Shown: positions 47,747 to 59,263, numbered from the stretch's first letter. The stretch is 64,000 bases of DNA from Glycine soja (GCF_004193775.1 NC_041021.1:33367718-33431717); one strand, 5' to 3'. Notes: generated by a model not told the origin, from the letters alone. Program-made: numbers and translations.

Positions 47747-49639
47747 TTTCCTGCAAGGACACATTTGTAAAGTTAGTTTACAAGAAATACTAATCATCAC
47801 AACAAAGGCCAAACAAACTTAAAGGGTGCACATTTCTTTCCACCAAACGCAAATGTCGACATGCAATTAGAAAACAATCACATTGGGGCATGTGCTATTT
47901 TATGGTATATATCTATATACATGCATATACCCATATTTTTGTGAAAAATAACTTTATGATACATATCCACATGTATATACACACATTCTTTTGAAAAGCA
48001 TTTTCATGCTACCTATGCATATATATACGTATTTTTTCTGAAAGGCATTTTTATGCTACCTATCCAACATACATACACTTTATTAAAAGGTATTTTTTAT
48101 GCTACCTATCCAACATACATACACAGTATTGACAGGTATTTTTTTTATGCTACCTATCCAACACATATACACTTTATTGAAAGGTATTTTTCTCATGCTA
48201 CCTATTCACACATTTTGTAAGGCATTTTCAAACTACCTAGGTGCAAGGCACTTACCATGATGCAACAAATTCGAATGCTAGTCTAAAAAAAAAAGCTCAC
48301 AAACATGTTTTCATATTCATGCATTTTAATATTTTTTGCAAACAAAACTTAGATTCCTAAGCCTGAGTCATGTTTTTGGCACCTTACTCTAGCTTCTACA
48401 AACTGTCCACACACTTAAAATGGCAGCCATATATGCATAGATTTGTTCCACAAGCCAAATTCCACAAAGCCAAACGCAAATGCCATTGAGGCATTTCACC
48501 GAACACCTAGTGGGCGCATGTTTAGACATGAAAAAAATGAGAACGGGGGCAATGTGACATGCCCATTCATATCAGCACTCAAGATAGACCTATGGCCATC
48601 CTCTACAGCCCCCCAATTAAAGCAAACAAGCATGAATCCACACATACATTGCCTCACGAAATTTTCCAAAAATAGACAATTAAAGCACTAAAACATCACA
48701 ATGGAGAGCCAAAAATTCAAGGGAAAGTGTACTTACTTGTAGGGATGAACAAAAATGAAACAAATGAAAGCAAAAAGGCGCAAATGAAGACCTAGAGCTG
48801 CTGGATTCGTTGACTGCCGTAGCTTTGGTGTTCTTTGAACTTGGGGGAAGAAATGGGGTGAAGAAATGGCTTCACCCCTCCCCCTTTTATGTTTCTGTCC
48901 AGACATGCTCACCCAGGCGAGCTAACCCCATCTATTTTTTTTGCAAAACCTGGATTATCCCCTGTCATGCTTATATATATTTTTAAACTCCTATGATTAC
49001 AAATAAACTAGGCACATTCAAATATAATTCAAGAAAACAGACAAATAAACAAAGGCAGGAATTTTAAAGAGCTGAATTAGAGATACTAGGCTGTTTCCTA
49101 GTAGCGCTTCTTTAACGTCTTGAGCTGGACGCGGGATGATGATTTTTTGATCATGGGCCAGCACCTGCTCGTACCTGCCCATTAAGCCTTTGAATGAAGG
49201 AAAATGGCATCATGCAGTAAATGTGAAATAACACCACAAAATACCGATATTACCTTTCACTTACCCTCGTCTCAATTTTGGCGTGATATCTGATCATCAT
49301 CGAAAATGATTCTTTACTTATCCTCTGATTCACAGGATGACAAGATGCAAATACATGCATGCTTACAATCAGGAAGTTTAAGTGCAATAATTAAACAACT
49401 GTTATTACGTTCAATTTTACTTAAACGCTTACGGAACCCCTTTGATGGAGCCAAATGGCTCTAGATTCAGTGCGCAAAATCAAAAGTGTAGGTCTCAAGA
49501 AGTAAGAACACAACACAGGAAATTAAAAGGCAAATCATCAATCCAATGTTTATTAATGTTGCGATCATGGTTTACAAAGGATTGGAAGACTTTGAAGATC
49601 CTAAGGAGTCTTTGGAGAACAACCCTGTATTGAACCTTT
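47747..49639 (-). other. Spacer between integrase end and extra ORF
   Basis: No ORF. It includes a 46-50 bp repeat zone at 47930-48240, a TTGAGGCATTTCACCGAACA block at 48487 shared with 60239, a GCTCACCCAGGCGAGC box at 48907 and the conserved palindromic module at 49086-49132. On the minus strand it ends TGTCCTTGCAG three bases before the ATG, resembling a splice acceptor. Confidence 0.65.
47930..48240. repeat. 46-50 bp tandem repeats
   Basis: ATGCTACCTATCCAACA-type units recur at about 48007, 48053, 48099, 48147 and 48197. Confidence 0.8.
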
Positions 49640-49762
49640 TAGCTGCCCCAAGTACTAAGCATAATATCATTTGATGATATCGGAATTCATGGGCGAATGC
49701 AATTCTTTATCATCCATGCTGGCAAGTACCAATGCTCCTTGTTAGTCATCTTATACGACTAA
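49640..49762 (-). pseudogene. Integrase C-terminal scrap
   Basis: About 40 codons matching in position and sequence the end of the element C integrase (plus-strand CATCCATGCTGGCAAGTACC and the TAAGCATAATATC stop region). It is frame-broken. The left flank of element D cuts it. Confidence 0.65.
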
Positions 49763-50199
49763 CTTTTGTGTAGAAAACATTTTCCAAAACTTGTATAGTT
49801 CCCCCAATTTATGGTTATTTTGTAGTGATTTTGTAAATAAATCTTGTTTTATTGTTAAAGCTATCTCCAGAATATGTCCATTGGATTTAATGATGAAACA
49901 TGTGCAATTTCAGGTGAAAAAGAGGCTAAGTCATGAAGTGCTAAAAGTGACAATTGAGTTTAGCTCATCAATGGTCTAAGCACGCATCCACCGCTAAGCG
50001 CAGCTTCAGTGTGCTTAGTGCGACAGAAGAATCTGGCAAAGCATCAATATCAAGGTTGTGCGCTAAGCACGAGATCAGTGTGCTAAGTGTAGCAATTGTC
50101 TTCAGCCAGGCTCAGCGCACGACTGGCGCTAAGCTCAAATCCACTTACTCGCTCTAAGCGCGAGAGTGGCACTAAGCGCAATGTCGCGAATTCGGAGCC

Positions 50200-50208
50200 T
50201 ATTTAAAG
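50200..50208 (+). promoter_or_regulatory. Putative LTR TATA box
   Basis: TATTTAAAG lies between the CTAAGC-rich zone and the presumed transcribed leader of element D. Confidence 0.45.
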
Positions 50209-50594
50209 CCTGTCTTGTGCAGAATTAGGGTACACAGAATTTTAATAAAACTTTTACATAGAATTCTAGAGCACACCACAGTGCCTATTTCGGGAATAGA
50301 GCTCTGGAGGCAGCAAGAGGAGCAGCTTTTGCAGAGATACCTAGGTTTTTTACTCTAATTATTTTTAGGGGTTTTTCTGTAATGGCTGGCTGAACACCCT
50401 TGTTGGGGATTTCTAAAGAACAACTGATGTAATTACTTTAATATCTAATTGATTGTGTATCTTATGTTCAATACTTCATTCAGTGCTTAAATTTTGTATG
50501 CTCTTGGTCTAATCAACCATTTGTGTGTCTGGTTAGGTGACTTTAGCATTGGGGAATATACTGTTGCTTTAGAACTTGAATGAAGCAGGATTGA

Positions 50595-50900
50595 AACTTA
50601 GTCTTAAATGAGGGATCTGCGGATTAAGTTTTGGTTTCAAATATGCTGTTACAATAATGTTGTTTGGTCTAAGTCTAGTCCAACAAGAGGGATCTGAGGA
50701 CGAAGCTTAGGTTAAATTAGTCTAAACTTTCGTAAGCTATTTAGGCTAACTCTAGTCCAACAAGAGGGATCTGAGGATGAAGCATAGTTTAAGTTAGTCT
50801 AAACCTAGGAGGGCTATCTAAATTAAGCCTAGTCAAACAAGAGGGATCTGAGGACGAAGCTTGGATTGATTCAGTCTAACCAGGGATCGAGGTTTAGTAA
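50595..50900 (+). repeat. 77-bp tandem repeats in the element D LTR
   Basis: AACAAGAGGGATCTGAGGA recurs at about 50682, 50759 and 50836, with a diverged copy at about 50605. Each is followed by GAAGC...TAGTCTAA. Confidence 0.85.
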
Positions 50901-51270
50901 TTTAGGCTATAGAATAGAACACAAAAGCATGATTGATTAGAGAAACATCTTTATATACATCAGATGGTTTGTTACAAAGACCTAACATCTTTACCTACTA
51001 CTGTCAGTCTTACGGTTTTTAGCCTAGACTTAGTTTAATTCTGTTCTAAATCATCAATTATCAATGTTTCTTTCAACAATGCCTTATCTCTGAATTTAAC
51101 CCTGTCTAAGACTAGTTCCCTGAGTTCGATACTCGGATTCATCCGTTTTAATTTTAAATACTTGACGATCCGATGGGTTTTCCAGCAAACTGGATTTCCC
51201 TTGAACATATTTGTACCAAGAAAAAGTGGACCAAAAAGTAACTGCAGGGGAAATCCAACAAAGTATTTAT

Positions 51271-51287
51271 TGCTCCGTTGCCGGGGA
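51271..51287 (+). other. Diverged primer binding site of element D
   Basis: TGCTCCGTTGCCGGGGA differs from the tRNA-Asp type site of element E at the GGCG positions only. Confidence 0.6.
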
Positions 51288-51430
51288 GCTAGATTCAAGA
51301 AGAGTTTAGTTCAGTTTTACCGCATTGCTTTATATTTTTCTCTTTGATTCATTGATTCTTTTGTTCATATTTTAGTTACCGTACATTCATTGTTCTTTTG
51401 AACTGGATAATTGCTGTTATGTTTTCTTGT

Positions 51431-52315
51431 ATGCAAAGAAGATCTACTGCAAGTGATTTGATTCCCATTGATTTGGAGATTAACACCACCTGTAGTGGGC
51501 GTAATTCAGAGAGAATCAGAAAATTCTTGTAGGATTTAGAAGCAGCAACAACTCCAGAAGAAGAACTTCGATCTTCTGAGGCATCTTCTAATTTTCCTAT
51601 TGTAGGGCATTCTCATATAGAACTTGTTGAAGACACAATCATGGCTGAAGAGCCAAGAAGAGTAACCCTAGAAGATTATTCAAGTTCTTCTGTGCCACAA
51701 TTTTTCACTAGTATAGCACAGCCAAATACATATCCTCCTTCTTTGATATAGCTAATTCAAAATAATTTGTTTCATGGTCTACCCAATAAAGACCCTTATG
51801 CTCACTTGGCCAACTATATAGAGATATGCGATACTATTAGGCTGGCAGGTGTGCCTGAAGATGCAATCAGGTTGAGTCTGTTCTCATTTTTGTTAGCTGG
51901 AGAAGCTAAGAGATGACATCATTCTTTTAAAGGAAATAGTATAAAGTCATGCGATGAAGTGGTAGAAAAGTACTTAAAGAAGTACTTCCCTAAATCAAAG
52001 ACTGCAGAAGGCAAATCTGCAATCTCTTCCTTCCACCAGTTTCCAGATTAATCGTTGAGTGAGGCACTTGAAAGATTCAGAGGTTTATTGCGGAAGACTC
52101 CCCTCACGGTTTTTCAGAACCAATACAGCTCAACATATATATAGATGGGTTGAGACCACAATCTAAGCAGCTCTTGGATGCTTCAGCTAGGGGTAAGATC
52201 AAAATGAAGACCCCTGACGAAGCAATGGACTTAATTGAAAGCATGGCTGCTAGTGACATTGCCATTTTGAGAGACCGAGCCCACATTCCTACCAAGAAGA
52301 GTGCAAAGCTGTGAT
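51431..52315 (+). pseudogene. Gag of element D, with multiple stops
   Basis: ATG at 51431 (MQRRSTASDLIPIDLEINTT) is followed by stops near 51529, 51748, 51913 and 52049. Retrotrans_gag blocks remain in order: NLFHGLPNKDPYAHL, LSLFSFLLAGEAKR, DEVVEKYLKKYFPKS, SEALERFRGLL. The final part (52140-52315) is frame-shifted. The likeness to other Athila gags is clear. Confidence 0.78.
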
Positions 52316-52366
52316 GACTACAACAAAATGGCGATACAAGCATAGGAAAGTAGAGCCGATCAGAAG

Positions 52367-52819
52367 GTGGAGGGATCTAAACAACAGCTGGCTGATGAGC
52401 TGGCACTAGAACCGATTGATGATTTAGTTGAACTTGAAGAAATTGTTGAGGAAGCAGAAGATGATGAAGAAGGAGAGACACCAATAAGAGACTGTCAAGA
52501 GAAAATGAAGAAGAAGGAAGAAAAAGAAGAAGAAATAAAAAAGGAAGAAGAAAAAGAAAAATAGTTGAAAATTGAAAAACAAAAAGAGAAGGTTGTTGAG
52601 ACTGAGAAGAAAAAAGGCAAGAGTGAGGCCAACATAGTAAAGAAGAAAGAGGCTACTCCTATTGAATCCAAGGAGGTACCTTATCCATTGGTACCCTCCT
52701 GGAAAGATAAAGAGCGACATTTGGCCAGATTTCATGATATCTTCAAGAAACTGGAAATTACTTTGCCATTTGGAGAAGCACTTCAGCAAATGCCCCGCCC
52801 CTCTATGCCAAATTTTTGA
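52367..52819 (+). pseudogene. Acidic/lysine-rich Gag-protease linker of element D
   Basis: A Glu/Lys-rich stretch of about 60 residues, broken by one TAG at 52562, leads to YPLVPSWKDKERHLARFHDI and LPFGEALQQMP. This is the same linker type seen in element B (18032-18427). The repetitive GAAGAAAAA stretch gives low-complexity coding. Confidence 0.7.
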
Positions 52820-52943
52820 AGGATATGCTAGCCAAGAAGAACCGGTACATCCATAGTGACAAAATTGTTGTGGAAGGTAACTGTAGTGTTGTTATTCAAC
52901 ACATCCTTCCACCAAAGCACAAAGATTTGGAGTTGTCACGATA

Positions 52944-53420
52944 TCGTGTTCTATTGGTGAGGTTGCTGTAGGCAAAGCTCTCATAGACTTGGGAGCTAGT
53001 ATCAATTTAATGCCTCTTTCCATGTGTCAGCGACTTGGAAAGATAGAGATAATGCCCACACGCATGACCCTCCAGTTAGCTGACCGCTCCATCACAAGGC
53101 CATATGGAGTCATTGAAGATGTTTTGATGAAGGTTAAGCACCTTATATTTCTAGCTGATTTCGTTGTCATAGATATAGAAGAGGATGCTGACATTCCTCT
53201 CATTCTTGGTCGCCCATTCATGTCTACTGCAAGCTGTATGGTAGACATGGGGAAGAAGAAGTTGCAGATGGGCATAGAAGATCAGAAGATCAGCTTTGAT
53301 TTGTTCCATGAGGACAAAGATCCACCTAGCCTAAATGTCTGTCTTAAAGTGCATGTGATGCAAGAAAGGAGACCTGAGAAGAAGGTCCTTGAAATAGGAA
53401 CTTTGTTGGATCCTGGATAA
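52944..53420 (+). pseudogene. Aspartic protease of element D
   Basis: Catalytic Asp at 52986 in ALIDLGASINLMPLSM (DLGA type), then LADRSITRPYGVIEDVL and the IPLILGRPFM block. The open frame ends at 53418-53420. The frame upstream is broken. No RT follows, so the natural product would be Gag-Pro only. Whether that is ancestral or due to deletion cannot be told from one copy. Confidence 0.82.
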
Positions 53421-53429
53421 CAGGATGAT

Positions 53430-53477
53430 GCGTCAAGCTAGTGACGTTAAAAGAGCGGTTACTGGGAGGCAACCCAA
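53430..53477 (+). other. Conserved palindromic module after protease of element D
   Basis: GCGTCAAGCT, GACGTTAAAAGAGCGGTT and GGGAGGCAACCC start 10 bases after the protease stop codon. Compare 17891-17940 (-). Confidence 0.75.
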
Positions 53478-53639
53478 CTTTTCTTTCCCTTTTCTATTTT
53501 CATTCTTATCTTTTGCATGTAGTTAGGATATCTTGCTTGTAGTGATTAATTTCAGCTTGTTTAGTAATGAACAAGGGGTTTTAAGCTTGTGCGAAGAGAT
53601 AGACAGAAAAAAATTAGAATTTTTATTTCACAATTATCT

Positions 53640-54062
53640 ATCCGCTAAGCATAGACCTTGCACTAAGCTCTCAGTCTTCATGCGCTAAGCGCACAGACCC
53701 CTGATTGGTTGACTGAATAGTTCAGCTAAGCGCACATCATTGCGCTAAGCCCCACATGTTGACTGTAATTGAACCTTAACCAATGGGCTTAGCGTGGCTG
53801 ATGCACTAAGCACCACTTCTTCTCTGGAAAAATTTTATAGTAGCAGCGCTAAGTGTGCTATGCTGCGCTAAGCCCCAGATCCATTCTGTAACTTAAGTTT
53901 TTAAGTTGGGCTTAGTGGGCTAGGAAGCGCTAAGCACCAATCTCTTACGGTTTTTGAATTCTTGGAAGTGCACTTAGCGCTAAGCCTGAACTACTCTCTG
54001 TAAGTTGAAGCTTGATGGTACGCTAAGCGCTAAGCACAACCTACTGCACTAAGCCCCAGATG
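53640..54062 (+). repeat. CTAAGC-rich region
   Basis: About fifteen GCGCTAAGC / GCTTAGCG-type motifs, in both orientations, spaced 15-60 bp apart. A similar but smaller cluster is at 49970-50185 in the LTR of the same element. Confidence 0.85.
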
Positions 54063-54067
54063 CTCAC

Positions 54068-55806
54068 TGTCGCAACCTACCCTTCGGCGGGAGGGCGAAG
54101 CGTGACTCGCGGGTGCGCGTTCCAAGAAAGGAATACGCGCGGAGTCTCCACCAACGTTTATTTGAGGAAAAAGTCGGAAAAACCGGAAAAGACTTTATCT
54201 ACGAACTTTAAGTGAAAGGTTCGGGAGTTGTATTTATGCATGAGGAAGGTATTAGCACCCCACGCGTCCATCACAAGAGACGGCAACATTTAATTAAATG
54301 TGCAAACATGACTTCAATTTTTAGGTTCCCTTTTACGTCTTTATTCCTTTATATATTTTTTATCTTTTTACGGTCGACGAGGGTATTTCCCTTGCTCCTA
54401 CGTATTCCTTAATTGCGATAAGGAAATCAGACCTACGTAGTTCTTTGTGAACAAAGTGTTTGGTTAAGTTGTTTTTATCCTTTTTGCAAGATATGTTTTT
54501 GTTGAATGAAAGGTTATTTAAGGCGTTGGACCATTAAACAAACTTTCGATTCTTTTGAAAAGAGAGAAGACATTAAGGCATTGGACCATTTAATGTTCTT
54601 TTTATTTTTTGAAAGAGGTAATAAAGTTACATATTGGTTTTAGGCCTTTAGAAATTTACACTTAATCGATAAAAGCGGAAAAGACCATTTCAAGGCTTTT
54701 GACCTTTGAAAATGGCTTTTTTTAGGCGATGACAAAAGTTTTGGTTTATGAATTGATTTTAGCCTTAGTTTCACTTAGGTTATTAGTCGATTCAATTAAG
54801 AAAGAAAAATCCCAAAGAGAAACGTCCGATTGATTTTTTTTGACTCATTTTACTAAAAGATGTTTTTTATTATTATATTATTATTTTACCTCTTTTTGGT
54901 TTCCAACGTGGTTACGGCATGACCAAACGGTCGGATTTCATTTTAACAGAAATTAACGGATATTACAACTCAAATGATCGGTGGAAATTTATTTTATTTT
55001 TTATTTAGGCAAGAAAATGACTTAAGCAAATGACTAAAGCACGTCAAAATGGGGTACGGAAAGTAAATGAAATGAAAATAAAAGCACGTAAAAACAAATG
55101 AGGACCACTAAGGGTACATAGAATGAATTGAAAAGTTCGGTTTCGGCAACTTACCGGTTGACGACCAAAGAACGATAAAGAACGAACGAAGAACGTTGAA
55201 GAACGACTGAAAATCATCGCGAAAATCCCCACGAAAACGTTACGGAAGCACCTTGTCTCGGATTTTCTTCACGGAACCAATTTTTTTCACTAATTTCAAG
55301 TGATTCTTGAATTACCAGGAGGGCTGAACGAAATTCCTCTTCACTTCTCCCCCTATTTATAAGAAAATGGGGGAGAAGCTTGCCACCCAGCTCGCCCAGG
55401 CGAGCAAGGTGGCTTTCTCCAGAAGCAACCGCCTTCTGGAGGATTCTTCTAGAGGGCCCAAGTGGGCCTGGTTGCTATTTGCACTGCCATTTTTACTAAA
55501 TACACCCCCCTGCTTTTTTTGGTGATTCATTTTTCGTAAAGTTACGAAAACTTACGAATTTCGTAACGATACTTGTTTTTCTTTCCATAATGTTACGAAA
55601 CCTTGCGGATTACATAATCATCCCCTTTTTGACTTACAGAATGTTACGAAACCTCACAAGTTGTGCAACGATGCTTCCTTTTGAGTTCTGGCATGTCACG
55701 GAACTTCACGAATTGCCAAACGATGGGTGCCAAGTACCTCAAAAATGGTTAAATGAAAGTTGCATGCCACCAAGCAAAGGTCCCCGGACGAAATTAGAGT
55801 ATGACA
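54068..55806 (-). mobile_element. 3' LTR of element C
   Basis: 1.74 kb. The minus strand starts TGTCATACTCTAATTTCG right after a PPT and ends AGGTTGCGACA. A GCTCGCCCAGGCGAGC box lies at 55391-55406, and ATGTTACGAAAC-type short repeats lie at 55540-55700. Confidence 0.85.
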
Positions 55807-55820
55807 GTTGCCCCTCTTTA
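55807..55820 (-). other. Polypurine tract of element C
   Basis: The minus strand reads TAAAGAGGGGCAAC directly before the LTR. Confidence 0.75.
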
Positions 55821-55933
55821 CTTGTTTTTATTGGAGATAAAAGGGAAGTAAAGATAAGACACTAATTTTGTTCCTCTCGGTTGACGAAAGTCGCAGGTGA
55901 CCATAAGATATCTCCTTATGCAACTGACTTGCT

Positions 55934-56268
55934 GCAGAAGACGATGTTATTCTCTGCGTGCTATCAGGCTTTGTGTCTTACAGATAGCAAAAGAATGCTT
56001 ATACGGATAACCACTCGGGTACTTTCGCCTGTCAACGTGACTCCAGTGTCAGTATGACAGATCTTGTGAGCGCGGAAGATGACGTAAATCTCCGCGTGTC
56101 AACAGGCTTGTTGGGCCGCGATTGATGAAGGGTGCAGAAGACGACGTTAGTCTCTGCATGCTATCAGGCTTTCTGTCTTACAGATAGCAAAAGAATGTTT
56201 ATACGGATAACCACTCGGGTATTTCCGCCTGTCAGCGTGACTCCAGTGTCAGTATGACAGATCTTGTG
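55934..56268. repeat. Direct repeat, 2 x 135 bp, 200 bp apart
   Basis: GCAGAAGACGA...CTATCAGGCTTT...CGGATAACCACTCGGGTA...GTGACTCCAGTGTCAGTATG occurs twice with only a few changes. Confidence 0.9.
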
Positions 56269-57011
56269 GGGCGGCCGACAAAAGCGAGGCTCTTGCTCCT
56301 ACGTATCCTCAAATGAGGAATTCAGACCTACGTAGTTCTGGATAACTTGTGAGACTAGAAATAGTCTCGGTGTTTTCTTCACTAAAATATGAACATGCTT
56401 TAGTTAAGAGACAAATATTCCAAATGATTAGAGCAACATATGCTTTTTGGGTGAAATACAATGTGTCTACCGGGGAAGGAGAGTATGCTGATGAAATCCT
56501 CCCATAACCGCAAATGAGATTTTGGATGTTAGCATTTCATTTCTAAATGACCATTTAGAGGAAACACTGGGTTAAGCAAAAATAGAAGAAACTCACTCAA
56601 AGTGTATCAATCTCGCACAGGTAAGTGTTTCATCCTAATTCTGAACCATAGATATGTCATGACTTGACTTTGCAAATCATTTCCTATCAAATCAAAGATT
56701 ACATGCGCGATCATGGATCAATAGGACTCTTCTTGGGAATGGGTTCTTTTGGTGGGAAATTTGGCTTTGAGTTTTATGCCCCTTTTCTTTTCTGTTTTTG
56801 TTTTATGCGAGGCGAACAAGTCACCGACGCACAGGATTTTGGTTGGCAATCTAAGGGAGAAGATCACTTTAGGTTGTGGTTTCCTTTCCTTCTTTTTGTT
56901 TATTTGGTGACAATTTTGTATTGTTCAGATATCGTCTGGTCCAACGACCTTTCTGCACATTTCCTCTGTTTTCCTTCGATCCTTGATCGGGAATTTTCTT
57001 TCCGTCCTTTT

Positions 57012-57235
57012 CTTTCTCCCACTCTTTGATTTGGGAATTCTCCTTCTTTTCTTTTTTTTTGGCTTTCTCCCACTCTTTGATTGGGAACTTTCCTTCTTTT
57101 CTTTTTTTTTGCTTTCTCCCACTCTTTGATTGGGAACTTCCCTTCTTTTCTTTTTTTTTTTGCTTTCTCCCACTCTTTGATTGGGAACTTTCCTTCTTTT
57201 CTTTTTGCTTTCTCCCACTCTTTTCTTCCGAGGGT
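57012..57235. repeat. 49-51 bp tandem repeat, 5 copies
   Basis: CTTTCTCCCACTCTTTGATT starts units at 57012, 57063, 57112 and 57163. A last shorter unit starts at 57208. Confidence 0.9.
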
Positions 57236-58012
57236 AAGGATTGACATTCTCACCCCGGGTCAAAGTTTATGGTAAGTTAGGATTTTTGGCTCAAGGCTTG
57301 TAAAATGGCTAGACATGACACATGTCAGGGTTTGGTTTGGTTCAAGGATAAAAGGGATGACCCACATTATTTCGATGACACAAATGCAAAAATGATGATT
57401 TGGAAATTTTATGCAAAACTGGTCATGCATGCACCTATGTGGACACTCAAGTGTCAAATTTTTATGGTCATGTGATGCTAGGGCTCGGGATTCATTTCCT
57501 CTATTTTAAGTCAACCCAATGTTTCCAAAATATGTTCTTTTATCAATTTGTGCATTTATCCGAGTCCATTTTGGGTGTTCGAAAAACCTTCACAGCATTA
57601 ATCCTTCAAGTGTATACACATTTTTTTTCAAAAACTAGTCATGATCAGTAAATTTTTCAAAGAAAAGTTGGAAGTCATCTCTTTTCAAAAGCATGTTGGT
57701 TTTTCAGCTAGACAACTTATTTTTCTTATTCCCCCCTTTTTATTATTTGTTTATTTCTTTTCCTTGCTTTATTCTTAGGACGACGTTCCTAAATGAAACT
57801 CTACACGGTTCCGGAACTTCAAATAAACATTATCGACAATAACGACATAAGCACTAACGCAACAATCCAAACAAAATGGATGCGCAAAACAAAAGACAAT
57901 CAAGACAACAAAAACAAACATTAGTCTCTCTCAAGCCATAAAATAACATAACATGAAAATGACAAATAATGAACATAAAACTGAAAAGAACACGAATCTG
58001 AGGATCTCCCAG

Positions 58013-59263
58013 TCATGTGGCTCCACTCCCTCCCAAGAAGCCAAGCAAATCTGACATCTCCTCATCCATGCCGGCCTCCTCTCCATCGTTGGGAGCCTCT
58101 ACGGGTGCCTCCCCTGCCTGGGCCTCGGGCTAATCCCCAGGCCATGCAACCTCTGCCCTGAACTGGTCTGGAGTAGGGCACGGAAAAGGAGCGAAGCCCT
58201 GGCTCTGCATGCTAAGGCTTAGCTGGTAGAGACACTCATGGACCTGCCCCAGTCCCCTGTGGTTGGCCGCGTGTTGGCGCATCGAGTGCCGTAAATACCG
58301 CTTTGTGTCAAATGACCCAGCTGGGTCAGCCTAATGAGGTGGTGGTGGCACGCCTGCGGCCTGTGGTGCATCACCCTGGGCCTGTCTCTGCGTGCAATAC
58401 TTCTCAATAAAAGCCCGAGTGATGGGTAGCCGAATCACCTTACTAGGTGCGACGGGGACACCGAACGATTGGCAGAGTCCTGTGATCAATGCTGGAAATC
58501 CCAGGGCCTTGTTGGACTTATCCGGGTCCAGAGGGTGCCTGGTAGGCGCCATACCTACAAACAAATAAATAGCATCAATGATCAACTGAGCCACATGAAC
58601 GCTCATCCGTGTCAGGACGACATACACTAGCTGACACTTCGGCAGGGGGAGGTCGGAATTATGGTCGTTGGGCTAGATGTTGCTGAGCAGCAACGTCATC
58701 CATATCTGGGTCATAGTAGTCATGCTGGTACGCATGATCCATACTCGTCTCCCGACAGCGGTCTGGGCAAAATCCTGTCCCGGTATGCATAACAACTGGG
58801 CGATGGCCTCCTCATCAATCCCATCGGCCCAGATCCTCCTTTGGCCATACTCGCACTCCTGGCCCTCCTCCAGCACTAAAGGGTATCCCAGGAAATTGCT
58901 GAGGGCATCCGCATCGAAAGGAATCCACTGACCCCTCACCCAAGATCGCATATCCCGCACGCCCTCCTGTGTAGGCCAAGCATTGACATAAAATTCCAGG
59001 ACTATGTTTGGGTCGAACTTGGCCATGGGGGTAACCAGCGATGTCCACCGCCAGCGAGCTATCTCTTCCTGGAAGTCGGTGTACTCATTGTCCCTGAGCT
59101 GGATGCGTCTCTCTCGGTGGAATGACCATCCTTTGATGGCCTCGAAACGCTGCTGGTGCTCAGCACTCCGGAAGCGATGGCTGTCATACTCAGGAGCGGC
59201 ACTGGTCCCTTCAGCCACTTTGCCCTTCCTGGATCTCTTTGCAGGAAGCTTTCTCGGAGCCAT
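58013..59263 (-). pseudogene. Extra ORF of element C (plant transposon-protein domain), three amber codons
   Basis: Met is at 59261-59263 (MAPRKLPAKRSRKGK, basic N-terminus). The frame runs 417 codons to TGA at 58013-58015, interrupted only by TAG at 58673-58675, 58331-58333 and 58130-58132. Recognisable blocks: HRFRSAEHQQRF, EAIKGWSFHRER, FYVNAWPTQEGV, WVRGQWIPFDADALSNFLG, MTTMTQIWMTLLLSN, RAFIEKYC; the C-terminus is acidic. It is homologous to 44936-47746 and more distantly to 10357-10882. I recall the family as the putative plant transposon protein domain (PF20167), of unknown function. It lies in the same sense as pol, downstream of integrase, where env sits in other lineages. CAG precedes the ATG by three bases. 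The start was chosen because both homologues share it. Confidence 0.85.

Larger units (their letters stand above)
44673..49762 (-). mobile_element. Tat-type element, 3' fragment with extra ORF
   Basis: On the minus strand: an integrase C-terminal scrap (49640-49762), a spacer homologous to 59264-61375, an extra ORF (47746 to 44936) and the terminal 260 bp of a 3' LTR ending GGGTTGTGACA at 44673. It is homologous in order to element C. A deletion fused the LTR fragment to the 3' end of the ORF. Confidence 0.78.
49767..51260 (+). mobile_element. 5' LTR of element D
   Basis: About 1.5 kb, from TGTGTAGAAAAC (49767, or 49769) to AAATCCAACA at 51260. It contains a CTAAGCGC-rich zone (49970-50185), TATTTAAAG at 50200-50208 and a 77-bp repeat. 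Ends are inferred from the PBS position and the edge of the integrase scrap. Confidence 0.6.
49767..54067 (+). mobile_element. Element D: Athila-like gag-protease element without RT
   Basis: In order: an LTR, a degenerate PBS, a broken gag, an acidic linker, protease and a noncoding 3' region rich in CTAAGC motifs. Element C interrupts it at 54068, so its 3' LTR is outside the window. RT, RNase H and integrase are absent at the expected place: the conserved palindromic module and noncoding sequence come directly after the protease stop. Confidence 0.75.
55821..58012 (-). other. 3' spacer of element C between extra ORF and PPT
   Basis: No supportable gene. It holds a 135-bp direct repeat (55934-56068 and 56134-56268) and a 49-51 bp pyrimidine-rich tandem repeat (57012-57235). 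Frames seen here are translations of those repeats. Confidence 0.65.

Noticed and set aside
52424..52789. Minus-strand Phe-rich frame
   Set aside because: It is the antisense shadow of the Glu/Lys-rich linker of element D.
56900..57263. Lys/Glu-rich minus-strand frames with repeats
   Set aside because: They arise from the 49-51 bp pyrimidine tandem repeat. Two frames give similar repeats and no domain is visible.
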